A DNA stretch of 64,000 nt from Terriglobia bacterium (GCA_020072565.1 JAIQGI010000003.1:124001-188000), one strand, 5' to 3'. Positions 49,541 to 59,077 are shown, numbered from the stretch's first letter. Notes: generated by a model not told the origin, from the sequence alone. A program made the numbers and translations.

Positions 49541-52207
49541 CTATGACTCTTTTTCATTCAGCTTCAAAAGCAGCTGTTGTGCCTTCTCGAACGTCGGCGC
49601 AATTTCGAGCGCGCGCAGCGTCTCGCGCTTCGCCTCCGCCTTCTTCCCCGCGCCGAAAAATGCCCGCGCAAGATTGTAGTGGGCCGCGGCGGGATCGGGC
49701 GGATTCAGCCCGATAAGAACCTGAGATGCCGCAATCGCTGCGGGCCAGTTCTCAGCCTCCAGTGCAGCCTCCCCAAGCGCCGCATGCACCTTGGGATCAT
49801 AGGGATCGACGTAGACGGACAACTCGAGGACCTTCGCCGCATTTGTCCAATCCTTCCGCTTGCGGTAAATCTCGGCCGCGCGGCTGAGGGCCAGGGTGGA
49901 ATTCTCGTCATAGCGCGCCCAGCCGACATACTGCGCAAGGGCATCCTCTTCGCGCCCAAGTTCCAGATACATCTCGCCCAGGATCTGATAGGGATTCCCC
50001 GGCTCGACAAAAGGGGGGAACAGGCTCTCTGCCCTTTTTAGATAAGTCTCGGCCGCCGTGAAGGATTTCGCCTGGCGCAACTGAGCACCCAGTTGCAGGT
50101 TGGCAAAGAAATCCTCCGGGTTTTTCCTGAGCAGGGCCTCCAACTCCGATTTGCCGGGCGGACCCCCGGCAGCCGCTTGGGCCGCAACCCTCTGGAAATC
50201 GAGCCGCGCTGCAAGTGCTTTCAGCCGCGCATCCAGAAAACCGGCGTACTGCGCATCCACGGTCTTCGCATCCCAACCGAGCGTCTGGCGGAACACTTCC
50301 TCCGCCGGCCTGTTCTCCGCAAACAGGGCCAGCGACTGCTTGATCTTCTCAAACCCGAATTTCTCTTCCACCATGCTGCAGAAAAGCGCCGCCTGGTAAT
50401 ACGAAAGCTCGACCTGCTGGGGATACTGCGGGCGCATCATGCCGGCGTTCAGCTCGCTCACCTTCAACAGCTTTCCATCCTTATATGCCATCACGAACGC
50501 AGCTGTGAGATCGTCGCCCCACCCGGGGCGAGCTTTCTGCTCTTCATAAACTGAGAGCCCTTCTGAAAACCAGCGCGGGATGTTGTGTTTTGTCATCTGC
50601 AGCGTGATAACGTGGGTGAACTCGTGCCACAACGTCGTGCCCCAGTTGAAGTCGCCGGCTTCGCGCGCGCGCGGCGAATCGAGAGCGACCACTTTACCGA
50701 AGCAGACACCCAGGGCGCCGAGTTCCGGCAAACCGAGCGCGCGCACGGCAAATCCGCCCTGGTCGGGGAACATTTCGATCTGCAAGGGCCCTGCCGGGTC
50801 GAAGCCGTAGCGCTCCGTCAGCCGTGCGTAGGCCTCTTCGGCGAGCTTCGTCGCATACGGCGGCAGGATCGGCATGTCTTCTTTCGCCATCTTGAAGACA
50901 AAATGCTCACTGCGCACGGTTCCAAACTTGTCCATCTGGTCCAGCAGGTCCAGTGTGTTGAAGGCCCAGACGTTGAAGGGATCGCCATCAAAGGCCTGCT
51001 GCACCATGGCGCGGCCTTCCTTGAGGTCGCCGACGCGCATAAGGTTCATTCCCAGGCTCGCGTATGCGGGGAAAAGCTTTGGGCTCAGTGCCACCGCTTT
51101 GCGATCAAACTCCACGGCTTGTTGATACTTCCTGCGCATCACCAGGCTTTCCGCGATCGTGTGGTACAGGCCCCCGTAGGAAGGGTTGATTTCCAGAATC
51201 TTTTTCTCCACCTGGGCGAAACCGCGTGCGTCTTCGCGGATCTGGTGATAGATCGCCTGAAGACTGAGCGACTCGAGGTCGCGAGGATTGACGGCAAGGG
51301 CAAGCTGGATCTGACGCAGGGCCTCGTCGTAAAGTTCCTCCTGGATCCGCAGTTCGGCAAGGAGGTTCAGCGCCGGCACAAAATTGGGATTGATCTCCAG
51401 AGCGGTGTGCGTGAAAACCTCAACCTGGTTGCTGTTTTCGTACTGCTTCGCCAGCGCCATGCCGACAAGCGCAGCGGGATAGGACTTGTTGATCTTCAGG
51501 CAATCCCGGAACACGCTGATTGCGTCGGTGCCGTCGTACTTGTCCAGAAACAGATAGCCGAAATTGCTGAGGGCCTCCAGCGGCGTTTCGGGCCCCGGAT
51601 TGGTTCCGGTGGCATCGATGAAAATATCCTTGGCATCCTGAATATAGCCCCGGCGCCAGGCGGCGAGTGCGATGATGCCGAGGTCCTGGCTGCCGGTCAC
51701 GCTCCCGTGGCGGTACTCGTCGAGGAGTCCGTCCCAGAGTGCATTGGCGTCCGATGCCCGGCCCACTGTCTCCAGCAGATCCGCCAGTTCAGCCGCCACC
51801 GTGCGCCGCAATGCTCCCGGCACGAGTGCGCGGCGCAAATGCTCTTCTGCTCCGGCATAATCGCCGACCGCGCGCGCCGAGCGCCCGCGCTCGAGCTGCA
51901 GGGCGGCTGACGTGACACCAGGCTTCAGGAATTCATCGCCCCGTTTGCACGCCTCCGCGTAAGCACCGGTTTCACGCAATGTCTGCAGCAGCCCGACCTG
52001 GCTTCCCTCCTGGCCCGGGCGCGCGCGCAAGGCCGCCTCGAAGCCACTTCGCGCCTGGGCGTAGTCGCCGGCGCGCAAGGCCGCCTTCGCCTCTGCCGCG
52101 CCTTGGGCGCGGGCCACGCCCCCTCCAGAGCAGACAAGCAACCATCCCCATAGACACAAAATCCATCTTTGCATATTTCGTGGTTTGAAGATCTGCATCC
52201 GTCCCAT
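49541..52207 (-). CDS. TPR protein with an embedded HExxH metallopeptidase domain
   Basis: 888 residues, exported (signal region MQRWILCLWGWLLVCSGGG to ARAQ). N-terminal tetratricopeptide repeats (about 35-410), then a gluzincin-type peptidase domain (peptidase MA-like) with LWHEFTHVITLQM (His528, Glu529, His532) and the third-ligand region RWFSEGLSVYEEQ, then more TPRs to the C-end (about 690-888). The active site is complete, so it is probably an active periplasmic protease or a scaffold with proteolytic activity. Starts one base after the stop of the clan CD peptidase gene (ATG 52207 or ATG 52198). Confidence 0.88.
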   Translation of the reverse strand: MGRMQIFKPRNMQRWILCLWGWLLVCSGGGVARAQGAAEAKAALRAGDYAQARSGFEAALRARPGQEGSQVGLLQTLRETGAYAEACKRGDEFLKPGVTSAALQLERGRSARAVGDYAGAEEHLRRALVPGALRRTVAAELADLLETVGRASDANALWDGLLDEYRHGSVTGSQDLGIIALAAWRRGYIQDAKDIFIDATGTNPGPETPLEALSNFGYLFLDKYDGTDAISVFRDCLKINKSYPAALVGMALAKQYENSNQVEVFTHTALEINPNFVPALNLLAELRIQEELYDEALRQIQLALAVNPRDLESLSLQAIYHQIREDARGFAQVEKKILEINPSYGGLYHTIAESLVMRRKYQQAVEFDRKAVALSPKLFPAYASLGMNLMRVGDLKEGRAMVQQAFDGDPFNVWAFNTLDLLDQMDKFGTVRSEHFVFKMAKEDMPILPPYATKLAEEAYARLTERYGFDPAGPLQIEMFPDQGGFAVRALGLPELGALGVCFGKVVALDSPRAREAGDFNWGTTLWHEFTHVITLQMTKHNIPRWFSEGLSVYEEQKARPGWGDDLTAAFVMAYKDGKLLKVSELNAGMMRPQYPQQVELSYYQAALFCSMVEEKFGFEKIKQSLALFAENRPAEEVFRQTLGWDAKTVDAQYAGFLDARLKALAARLDFQRVAAQAAAGGPPGKSELEALLRKNPEDFFANLQLGAQLRQAKSFTAAETYLKRAESLFPPFVEPGNPYQILGEMYLELGREEDALAQYVGWARYDENSTLALSRAAEIYRKRKDWTNAAKVLELSVYVDPYDPKVHAALGEAALEAENWPAAIAASQVLIGLNPPDPAAAHYNLARAFFGAGKKAEAKRETLRALEIAPTFEKAQQLLLKLNEKES

Positions 52208-52208
52208 G

Positions 52209-53270
52209 TTATTTTTTCCGGAGTTTGGCCTGAACCTCGGCCAGCTTCAGCAAGAGCGCCTCCAACCTCTTTTCGTACTCCGCCTCGGGAATTTCATCCT
52301 TGATCGATTTCAGCTGTTCGACCTGTTTTTCCAGTGACTGAGCTTCCTTGGCCAGCGCCTGGGCTTCGGGGCTCATATCCGCCTGAAGCAGGAGTGGAGA
52401 TCCGCGGTCCAGGTAAGCCGAGCGAGACAGCAGGGTGCTGCGCGTCCCCGCGTCTGCGAGAGAGAGCGCCTGCGCGTCGCCGTTGTCGCTGAGCATCGGA
52501 TGCTCCGACTGCATGCTCCCCTCTTTCGTGTAGCGCTCTTCGACCTTGCGTGCCGCATACGAGTACGCTTCGAACATCGAAACCCGCCCGTTCTTGTCGA
52601 CGTCGGCATTGTTGTCGACAAGCGCCTCGATGAAATACCTCCCCAGATGAGTCAGGTTTTTTTCATTCCCACTCCTGGTCGCAGAAATAATGATCTTGCC
52701 CTTCCCTGCCAGTGCTTCCAGGCTTGCACCGCTGCAATTGGTGGCATTGACGATGACGTAGCGCTGTGCCGGAATGGCATAGAACATCGCCGCCAGCTCC
52801 ACAGAAGTGGGATCGGGACCGACCAGATTGAGCCTGTACATCTTCCCGTCAGCATCGCCATGTCCTTCAAGGAACACAAAGAGCGTGTCGACTTCACCCC
52901 CACGGCCCGCGATGTCCCGGCACACCTTCTCCAGGTTTTCCCGGTTCGACTGGTACTGGATGCGGGCGGGATCCAGCTTCGGGTCGTCGAAGAGGGCAAT
53001 AACATGGCTGGGGGGAAATCCCAGCGGGCCTTCCAGCAGGCCGCGCAGATTCACCAGCTCCTGCAAGTACTCCTTCTGCAGGCCGGGCTCGCCGCTGATG
53101 CCGGTCACGAGGACTGCCCAGCGCCCATCGCTCGTCGGATTGTTCTGCGTCCGCGCCGGCATGCCGCTGAAAAGTATCAAACAACACACCGCAACGCACA
53201 CGGAAGGCACGAGAGAGCCGGGGAGCTTTCCCTGTGTTTCACGGTTCAAGTCTTGTGGCGGCGTCCTCAT
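52209..53270 (-). CDS. Exported clan CD (legumain/caspase-like) cysteine peptidase with EF-hand-like loop
   Basis: 353 residues. Signal peptide (about 20-40, VCVAVCCLILFSGMPA to RTQ). Caspase-like fold: WAVLVTGISGEPG, FVFLEGHGDADG with His137, VIVNATNCSGASLEAL with Cys179; the His-Cys spacing of 42 is that of legumain-type (C13) peptidases. Then DVDKNGRVSMFEA, a D-x-D-x-N-G EF-hand-like calcium loop, and a C-terminal coiled coil (about 300-353, LAKEAQSLEKQVEQLKSIKD). ATG 53270 overlaps the previous stop as ATGA and has AAGGGG upstream, so it is coupled to the VWA gene. Confidence 0.78.
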   Translation of the reverse strand: MRTPPQDLNRETQGKLPGSLVPSVCVAVCCLILFSGMPARTQNNPTSDGRWAVLVTGISGEPGLQKEYLQELVNLRGLLEGPLGFPPSHVIALFDDPKLDPARIQYQSNRENLEKVCRDIAGRGGEVDTLFVFLEGHGDADGKMYRLNLVGPDPTSVELAAMFYAIPAQRYVIVNATNCSGASLEALAGKGKIIISATRSGNEKNLTHLGRYFIEALVDNNADVDKNGRVSMFEAYSYAARKVEERYTKEGSMQSEHPMLSDNGDAQALSLADAGTRSTLLSRSAYLDRGSPLLLQADMSPEAQALAKEAQSLEKQVEQLKSIKDEIPEAEYEKRLEALLLKLAEVQAKLRKK

Positions 53271-55561
53271 GCAAGCCCCTTGCGCTTTCTCAGGATCCAC
53301 TCGGCCGACGCGGCCCCCGCCAACAGCAGGAAGAAAATCGGCATGTCCCAGAGCTCTTTTTCCTCGAGGCGCGACGCACCCGTGTCAGAGTAAGAGATGT
53401 CCTCAGGCAGAGTGCGCGTGCCGCTCGCTGTGTAGTAATGCCCGCCGGAATCGGCCGCGAGCTTCTTGAGCAGGTCGGAATTCAGGTTGGCATTGTGGTA
53501 TTCCTCGAGGGAGTCGGCGATGCGGAAGTTGGCGCGGGCGATCCCCAAGCTTCGGCTGCCGCGGAAAGCCTCTGCCGTCACCTCGTAGATCCCCTCCTCC
53601 TGCGCGTTGTAGGTGGCCGAGTACTGCCCCTCTTTGCTCAGATCCCAGATGAGAGGCACGGTGCTTGACGCGCCGGATGGAGCCCTCACCCGCGCAGTGA
53701 CCTGCGCGTTGTTGAGGCGCATGAACGATTCGTCGTTCACCTCCGCGCGCACAACCACACTCTCATCCGGAGAGTAGGAATGCCTGTCGGTATCCAGGTT
53801 GACCTGATCGGGCACCTCGTTTACCAGCCAGCGCAGCAGCTGCTTCCAGAACAGGTCGTGGAAGTTGTTTTTATACTCCTGCTCCATGCGCCAGCGCCAG
53901 GTGGAGTCGGTCGTCAGTGCCATGGATTTACCCCGGCCGAAGCGCTGAAAGGCAAGAAGCACAGGATACTGGCCGGTCACATCGCGCACGGATGATTGAG
54001 CCAGGACCGTCGCGCCCGGCTTGGGCGCGCCCGTCGGATTGATACCGACCAGCGGAGGTGCGGCCGCCCATCTCTTCCTGTTCGCCTGCTCGTCCATTGA
54101 GAGCCGGGTCGCCGGATGCTCCAGCCCGTAGCTGGTCAGCTCGGCCTTAAACTCGCTGTCCTGATAGCCGGGCACAGGGGCATTTCCCTGGCCGGGACGC
54201 AGGGCTATCGGAAGGGCATCCTCCAGCGGCGTGTTGACATAGCCTCCCTGCCCGAAGGAATTCTTGCCTCCGATCATGAGCAGGCCCCCTCCCCGCTGGC
54301 TCACGAAGTCCGAAATCATGCGGAGTTGATCGAAGGTGAAGAAACTCGCCTCGGCGCTCCCGAGAATGAGACCTTTGTATTTGAACAGCTCAGGCTTGTC
54401 GACCGGAAAGGACTTCTCCAGACCAGCTTGAGTATCAACACCCTGATGCGTGAATTTGCCGTTTGCCTGCCGCAAAAACGTCACCAGACGAAGACTTTTG
54501 TCGTCCTGAACGGATCGCCTGAGAAAGGCATAAGCCCAGCGCGGCTCGCCGTCGGTATAAAGCAGGTAGGGTTGCTCGTTTTCCACTCGCACCAGGGCAC
54601 TCTGATCGTTGTTTTCCGAAACCACTTCATCCGGAAAGGGCTCGACTCGGAACGAGAACAGCTTCGGTCCCGCGGATTCGCTGCTGAAATTGACCTTGAA
54701 TGTCTTTACCTCATCGTCACTGCCAAGCATGATTTCCTGGCTGTGAACCAGGCGATCCCCTTCCTTGACCACGAGGCGCGTCGTGCGCCCGGCATACCCT
54801 TTGGAACGCACCGCAACATCCGCCTCAATCAAGGAATCTTTGAGCACTTTCCTGGGCGTGATCACTCGCAGGACTTCGGTGTCGCGTGAGAAGCTCGGGG
54901 ATCCAATCCCGATGGGATACACGGGAATGTTGCGCGCGCGCAGTTGTGCCGCAGTCGCATTGAGGTCCTTCGAGTGGTTGTCTGCACCATCAGTGATCAG
55001 TACGATACCCGAAATCGGGGCGCTCCCGAGTTCGCCGGTCACCTGATCCAAGGCGCGTGCCAGATCGGTGACATTTCCGTGCTTCGGTTGATCCTGGAAA
55101 CTCTCGACTCGTTCCGCCGATCCCGAGAAGCGGAAAAAGCGGACCTTAAACTTGCGCGCCAGCTCATCCAGCATGGGATTGCCATCGGGACGAAGCAGTT
55201 GCCGTTCGACCTCCAGGCGCGCTTGCCCTCCGGAGCCGTCCCGAATCTCCATGCTCTTGCTTAAATCGTAGACGACGGCAACAAAGCCTTTCTGCGGAAT
55301 CACAGAGTGGAGAATGAGAACCGGCTGCAGGAAAATCGCGATCAAAACCAGGAGCGGCACAGCGCGCAGACCGGCCAGAATATACTTCCATGACGGCGGG
55401 AGTGTGCGCACCGAGCGGCGGTATAGAAACCACGAAACTGCGAGCGCGGCTGCTGCCAGCACCCAGGTCAGCAGCATCGGCCACGGCGGCCGGAGCGCGA
55501 TCGTGCCTTTTTCGAACAGGAAAGGACGGTATTTGAATAAAAACTCAAAGATAGCTGTCAT
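53267..55561 (-). CDS. VWA and glutamine-amidotransferase-like membrane protein, first gene of the operon
   Basis: 764 residues. Three membrane helices: WPMLLTWVLAAAALAVSWFL (about 28-47), ILAGLRAVPLLVLIAIFLQP (about 61-80) and a C-terminal one (about 740-757). VWA domain with intact DLSKS site (VVYDLSKSMEIRDG) and LITDGADNHS. A beta domain, then an amidotransferase-like fold (YKGLILGSAEASFFTFDQLR, RGGGLLMIGGKNSFGQGGY), then more Ig-like domains. Similar layout to the BatA-like protein later in the operon but without the BatA N-domain. ATG 55561 with GCGGAAAG upstream. Confidence 0.85.
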   Translation of the reverse strand: MTAIFEFLFKYRPFLFEKGTIALRPPWPMLLTWVLAAAALAVSWFLYRRSVRTLPPSWKYILAGLRAVPLLVLIAIFLQPVLILHSVIPQKGFVAVVYDLSKSMEIRDGSGGQARLEVERQLLRPDGNPMLDELARKFKVRFFRFSGSAERVESFQDQPKHGNVTDLARALDQVTGELGSAPISGIVLITDGADNHSKDLNATAAQLRARNIPVYPIGIGSPSFSRDTEVLRVITPRKVLKDSLIEADVAVRSKGYAGRTTRLVVKEGDRLVHSQEIMLGSDDEVKTFKVNFSSESAGPKLFSFRVEPFPDEVVSENNDQSALVRVENEQPYLLYTDGEPRWAYAFLRRSVQDDKSLRLVTFLRQANGKFTHQGVDTQAGLEKSFPVDKPELFKYKGLILGSAEASFFTFDQLRMISDFVSQRGGGLLMIGGKNSFGQGGYVNTPLEDALPIALRPGQGNAPVPGYQDSEFKAELTSYGLEHPATRLSMDEQANRKRWAAAPPLVGINPTGAPKPGATVLAQSSVRDVTGQYPVLLAFQRFGRGKSMALTTDSTWRWRMEQEYKNNFHDLFWKQLLRWLVNEVPDQVNLDTDRHSYSPDESVVVRAEVNDESFMRLNNAQVTARVRAPSGASSTVPLIWDLSKEGQYSATYNAQEEGIYEVTAEAFRGSRSLGIARANFRIADSLEEYHNANLNSDLLKKLAADSGGHYYTASGTRTLPEDISYSDTGASRLEEKELWDMPIFFLLLAGAASAEWILRKRKGLA

Positions 55562-55983
55562 GGAACTTTCCGCCGCATCATTCCATCCTGGTTGTGGGCC
55601 TGGCGGGCGACCTGCTCAAACTCACCGGAAAGCTGTCTCATGAGCGGTGAAGCCGTTGTGATCGAGTGCAGGCATAGTTTGATTGTCGAGCCCATTGCCG
55701 ACATTCGAAACCTGGGGAACGCCGGAATGTCGCCACTTGAGCTGAAAAGTCCTTTCACGCCAGTCAAAGCTGATAGGCCCCGAGCGGCAACAATACTGCC
55801 AAATTATACCTGAGCAATGACCGAATGCCAGACCCCAGGCAGCTGTTGGAAATCGGACACAATATATATACGATACGAATGTGGTCGCGTTCTTGTTCAA
55901 GCCAGGGAAATCCGCCAGGGCTGCTGAATTCTCGAAAAAACGGCTGCAAGCTCTGACGGTCCGGGAGGTTCCTGGGGTACGAG
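55562..55983. other. Leader region of the eight-gene operon
   Basis: No established gene. A small minus-strand frame (ending at 55558, with a possible internal start MRQLSGEFEQ) overlaps the VWA start as ATGA and could be a coupled upstream frame, but nothing supports it as protein-coding. The operon promoter candidate is at 55803-55831, leaving a leader of about 235 bases. Confidence 0.4.
55803..55831 (-). promoter_or_regulatory. Promoter of the MoxR/Bat operon
   Basis: Minus strand: CTGGCA (55831-55826), exactly 17 bases, TATAAT (55808-55803). Good sigma-70 match; start site near 55796. Confidence 0.55.
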
Positions 55984-57342
55984 TCAGCGCTTCAGGGGCT
56001 GAACCGTTCCCATGGATTCCAGTTGCGGGCGGAGTGTGGCTGCAGGCCCACGCACGATCAGGATCAGGCCACCGGGCAAAAGCCAGCGCTTTGCAGCTTC
56101 CTTCACCGTGGCGGGACTGCTCCGCCGGACGAAATCGGAGAAAGTCACGAGATAGTTGATGCCGAGCCGGTAGAGTTCTGAGTCGAGCAGAACGTTGCAG
56201 ATGCCGTCAGCAGAGCTGATCGTCTTGCCAAACTCCTCAATCCATTGATCCTGCGCTCTGGTTACCTCTGCGGCGCTGACTTCAGTATCCTTGAAGGCTT
56301 CCACGGCATCGATTATTTTGTCGATCTCGCCGACCGCCTGATCCGCTGCAGCCTGACCTTGAATGTAGAAGGGTCCCTCCAGCCTGCGCCCCTGCGCACC
56401 TACCGTCAGCTGCGAGGTGGGAAGAGCTTTGGTGAGACGTTCCTGGAGCAGGCGCGTGGCCAAAATCCCGGAATAGTACACAGGATCCTCGCGCCTCGGC
56501 CAGAAATTGCCCAGAATGTACTGGGCGGCTGGAGAACCCGGCTCGTCTTCCAAGAAAATATTGCGCCCCGCGGGCTCACTGGCCGGCAGGAAGGTAAAGG
56601 GAATCTCATCGTTACGGACCCAGATGCCCCAAATGCGGCTGGCCTTCTGCACGATTTCCACTGGAGGCGCCGAGCCCACCACAACGAGAGCAGCCTGATC
56701 GGGGGAAAAAAACCGGCGATAGAAGTAGCGCACGTCGCCGACCGCGATGTTTTGCACCGTGGCCAGCGTTCCCCCCAGAGGCCTGCCGTAAGTCGTCCCC
56801 CGGAAGAGTTCGGCCTCAAGTTGGCTGCGCACCCGCTGCCGCGGATCCTCCGGCGCTTGGAGTTGCCGGATTATGGAGCCCTGGACCTTGATGAAATCAT
56901 CCTCGTTGAACTTCGCCTCGCCCACAATCTGATAGAGAAGCAGCAGGCAGCGCTCGTATGTCTCGCTTTGCCCCCTCAGCAGCAGGCGAATCCCGTCCCA
57001 ATCACAGCGAACTTCCAGGCTGGCCCCGAGGTAATCCAGCTCATCCTGGATGTCTTTGGCGGTTCTGTCCAGCGTCGCTTTCCCGATCATCTGGGAAGTG
57101 AGGTAGGCTTCACCTCCCTTGTTGGCACGATCAAAGGTCGAGCCATATCGGAGCACCAGCCCGATCGTCATCGTGTTGCCGAGGTTTGGGGTCGACGCCA
57201 CATAGATCTGCAACTCGTTCAAGAGCATCTTGCGGGTCAATTCCGGAAACACCAGGGATTTCTGCGCGGGTGCCGCGTAGGCATTTGTGGCAAAAACAGC
57301 CAGCAGGACAAATAGGAAACTCGTACCGGATTTCGTCTTCAT
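55984..57342 (-). CDS. M16-family peptidase homologue lacking the zinc motif
   Basis: 452 residues. Signal peptide (MKTKSGTSFLFVLLAVFATN to AYA). M16B fold: IGLVLRYGSTFDRANKGGEA, IQDELDYLGASLEVRCDWDG, ALVVVGSAPPVEIVQKA, and the second half-domain. Where active members have HxxEH, this one has AYLTSQM, with no histidine, so it cannot bind zinc in the usual way. Likely a non-catalytic subunit of a two-chain M16 protease or a binding protein; no active partner lies nearby. ATG 57342 has AGGA eight bases upstream. Divergent from tldD. Confidence 0.82.
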   Translation of the reverse strand: MKTKSGTSFLFVLLAVFATNAYAAPAQKSLVFPELTRKMLLNELQIYVASTPNLGNTMTIGLVLRYGSTFDRANKGGEAYLTSQMIGKATLDRTAKDIQDELDYLGASLEVRCDWDGIRLLLRGQSETYERCLLLLYQIVGEAKFNEDDFIKVQGSIIRQLQAPEDPRQRVRSQLEAELFRGTTYGRPLGGTLATVQNIAVGDVRYFYRRFFSPDQAALVVVGSAPPVEIVQKASRIWGIWVRNDEIPFTFLPASEPAGRNIFLEDEPGSPAAQYILGNFWPRREDPVYYSGILATRLLQERLTKALPTSQLTVGAQGRRLEGPFYIQGQAAADQAVGEIDKIIDAVEAFKDTEVSAAEVTRAQDQWIEEFGKTISSADGICNVLLDSELYRLGINYLVTFSDFVRRSSPATVKEAAKRWLLPGGLILIVRGPAATLRPQLESMGTVQPLKR

Positions 57343-57369
57343 ATTTATTATCCTGAAGATTCGAAGCCT

Positions 57370-57399
57370 ATCATAATAGTCGCTATAGCGACAAGGCAA
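57370..57399 (-). promoter_or_regulatory. Promoter of the pseudo-M16 gene with operator-like palindrome
   Basis: Minus strand TTGCCT (57399-57394), 18 bases, TATGAT (57375-57370). The spacer contains a perfect 14-bp palindrome GTCGCTATAGCGAC (57379-57392), placed as an operator would be. Confidence 0.5.
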
Positions 57400-57420
57400 T
57401 GCCTGGGCGCCTCGCGCATC

Positions 57421-57429
57421 TGCTATAAT
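57421..57429 (+). promoter_or_regulatory. Extended -10 promoter of tldD
   Basis: TGCTATAAT, perfect TGnTATAAT, 46 bp before the tldD ATG and identical to the PBP gene's element. Confidence 0.55.
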
Positions 57430-57474
57430 CTTACTTCGAACAATTTGCGTTGTGCCCTCCCCAGAGTGTTATGC

Positions 57475-58917
57475 ATGACTGACAGCAGGCTCGATCCCGG
57501 GAGCATTTTCGCCGGCCGCTTCGGCATCACCCAGCGGGACCTGGACCGACTTCTGTGCGCCGCGCTCGACAAAGGGGGGGATTATGCCGACTTGTACCTG
57601 GAATACCGAACGAGAGATATGCTGGCGCTGGAAGAGGGGATGCTCAAGAGCGCCACGAAAAACATATTTCAGGGAATAGGGGTGCGCGTGGTCGTCGGAG
57701 ATAAGACCGGCTCCGCCTCCGCCGACAGCCTCGAGATGAACGAAATGCTTCCGGCCGCCGCCGTAGCGGCTGCCATCGCGCACGACGCCGGTTCCTCCAG
57801 CCATCCGCATGTTGCCTACCGCAGACCTCCGCACAATCTGTATCCGGTTGCTCATCCCCTCGTGAATCTTGAACTGCCGCCCAAGCTCCTTCTGCTCGAG
57901 GAGGCCAACCGGGCGGCGCGCGCATATGACCCGCACGTCGTCGAGGTGCGCGTCGTACTCGCAAATGAGATAAAGCACATCCTGGTATACAGTTCCGAGG
58001 GAGCCGCGGTCACCGACGTGCAGCCGCTCTCGGTGCTCCAGGTCTCATGTGTCGCGGGTAAGAACGGCGAACGTCAGATCGGCATCAAAGGGGGCGGCGG
58101 GCGCATTGGGCTTGAGTTCTTTGAGTCGAAGCCGCCGGCCTATTTCGCGCGCAATGCGGCGCGACAGGCCGTGCTTTTGCTCGATGCCGGCGAGGCCCCT
58201 GCCGGCCCCATGCCGGTGGTGCTCGGGCCGGGCTGGCCGGGAATTCTGCTTCATGAGGCTGTGGGGCATGGGCTCGAGGCCGACTTCAGCCGCAAGAACC
58301 TCTCCGCCTTTTCGGGGCGCATCGGCCAGCGGGTCGCTTCCGAGCTGTGTTCGGTGGTGGATGATGGAACCCTGCCGGGTCGAAGGGGGTCACTCAATGT
58401 GGACGATGAGGGCAATCCTACGAACCGGACTGTCCTGATAGAGGACGGGATTCTCCGGCAGTACTTGCAGGATGCCCTGAGTTCAAGATTGGCTGGAACT
58501 CCGGCCACCGGCAACGGCAGGCGCGAAAGCTATGCTTTCGCACCGATGCCACGCATGACCAATACATTCATGCTTTCGGGCTCGAGCGATCCCGAAGAGA
58601 TCATCCGATCCGTCGACAGGGGACTGTACGCGGTAGACTTCGGCGGGGGGCAGGTGGATATCACCAACGGCAAGTTCGTCTTTTCGGCCTCCGAGGCCTA
58701 TATCATCGAGGAGGGCCGCATCGCCGCACCTGTCAAAGGAGCGACCCTGATCGGAAATGGCCCGGAAGTCCTGACTCGCGTGACTATGGTCGGGAACGAC
58801 CTCGCCTTGGATGAAGGCCTCGGCACCTGCAACAAAGACGGCCAGAGCGTCGCAGTGGGAGTGGGAACCCCGACGCTTAAGATCAGCGAGATCACCGTGG
58901 GAGGAACCCGGAGGTGA
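57475..58917 (+). CDS. tldD: Metalloprotease TldD
   Basis: Catalytic subunit of the TldD/TldE heterodimer, which degrades unfolded or modified peptides and matures microcin-type peptides in other bacteria. 480 residues. N-domain: LCAALDKGGDYADLYLEYRT. Zinc motif HEAVGH (His260, Glu261, His265) in LLHEAVGHGLEADFSRKN. C-terminal VEEGRIAAPVKGATLIGNGP-like block (YIIEEGRIAAPVKGATLIGN). ATG 57475 follows the -10 element by 46 bp; ribosome site weak. Followed by tldE. Confidence 0.95.
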   Translation: MTDSRLDPGSIFAGRFGITQRDLDRLLCAALDKGGDYADLYLEYRTRDMLALEEGMLKSATKNIFQGIGVRVVVGDKTGSASADSLEMNEMLPAAAVAAAIAHDAGSSSHPHVAYRRPPHNLYPVAHPLVNLELPPKLLLLEEANRAARAYDPHVVEVRVVLANEIKHILVYSSEGAAVTDVQPLSVLQVSCVAGKNGERQIGIKGGGGRIGLEFFESKPPAYFARNAARQAVLLLDAGEAPAGPMPVVLGPGWPGILLHEAVGHGLEADFSRKNLSAFSGRIGQRVASELCSVVDDGTLPGRRGSLNVDDEGNPTNRTVLIEDGILRQYLQDALSSRLAGTPATGNGRRESYAFAPMPRMTNTFMLSGSSDPEEIIRSVDRGLYAVDFGGGQVDITNGKFVFSASEAYIIEEGRIAAPVKGATLIGNGPEVLTRVTMVGNDLALDEGLGTCNKDGQSVAVGVGTPTLKISEITVGGTRR

Positions 58918-58954
58918 AAGTTGCCCGATAACGGGCGAGCCGGCGACGCAGCCC

Positions 58955-59038
58955 TTGGAGTGCGCAGCATGCTTCCGCCTTCCCGCGGAGTCATACAGGA
59001 CGCAGGAAACGAAGGTGCAAGCAAGCTTGCACACTCCG
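58955..59038. repeat. Dispersed palindromic element, copy 3, between tldD and tldE
   Basis: Left arm TTGGAGTGCGCAGCATGCTT (58955-58974), right arm AAGCAAGCTTGCACACTCCGA (59019-59039), pairing over GGAGTG[CT]GCA and GC[AT]TGCTT. Same family as 11045-11116 and 18023-18078. It separates the two cistrons. Confidence 0.65.
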
Positions 59039-59077
59039 ACTGCCTCGTCAAAACTCCAATTGGAAGAGGATGTGGCC

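Noticed and set aside
55558-55767. 69-codon minus-strand frame overlapping the first gene of the MoxR/Bat operon
   Set aside because: ATGA overlap is suggestive, but the start would be TTG without a clear ribosome site and the product is not recognisable; noted only in the leader entry.
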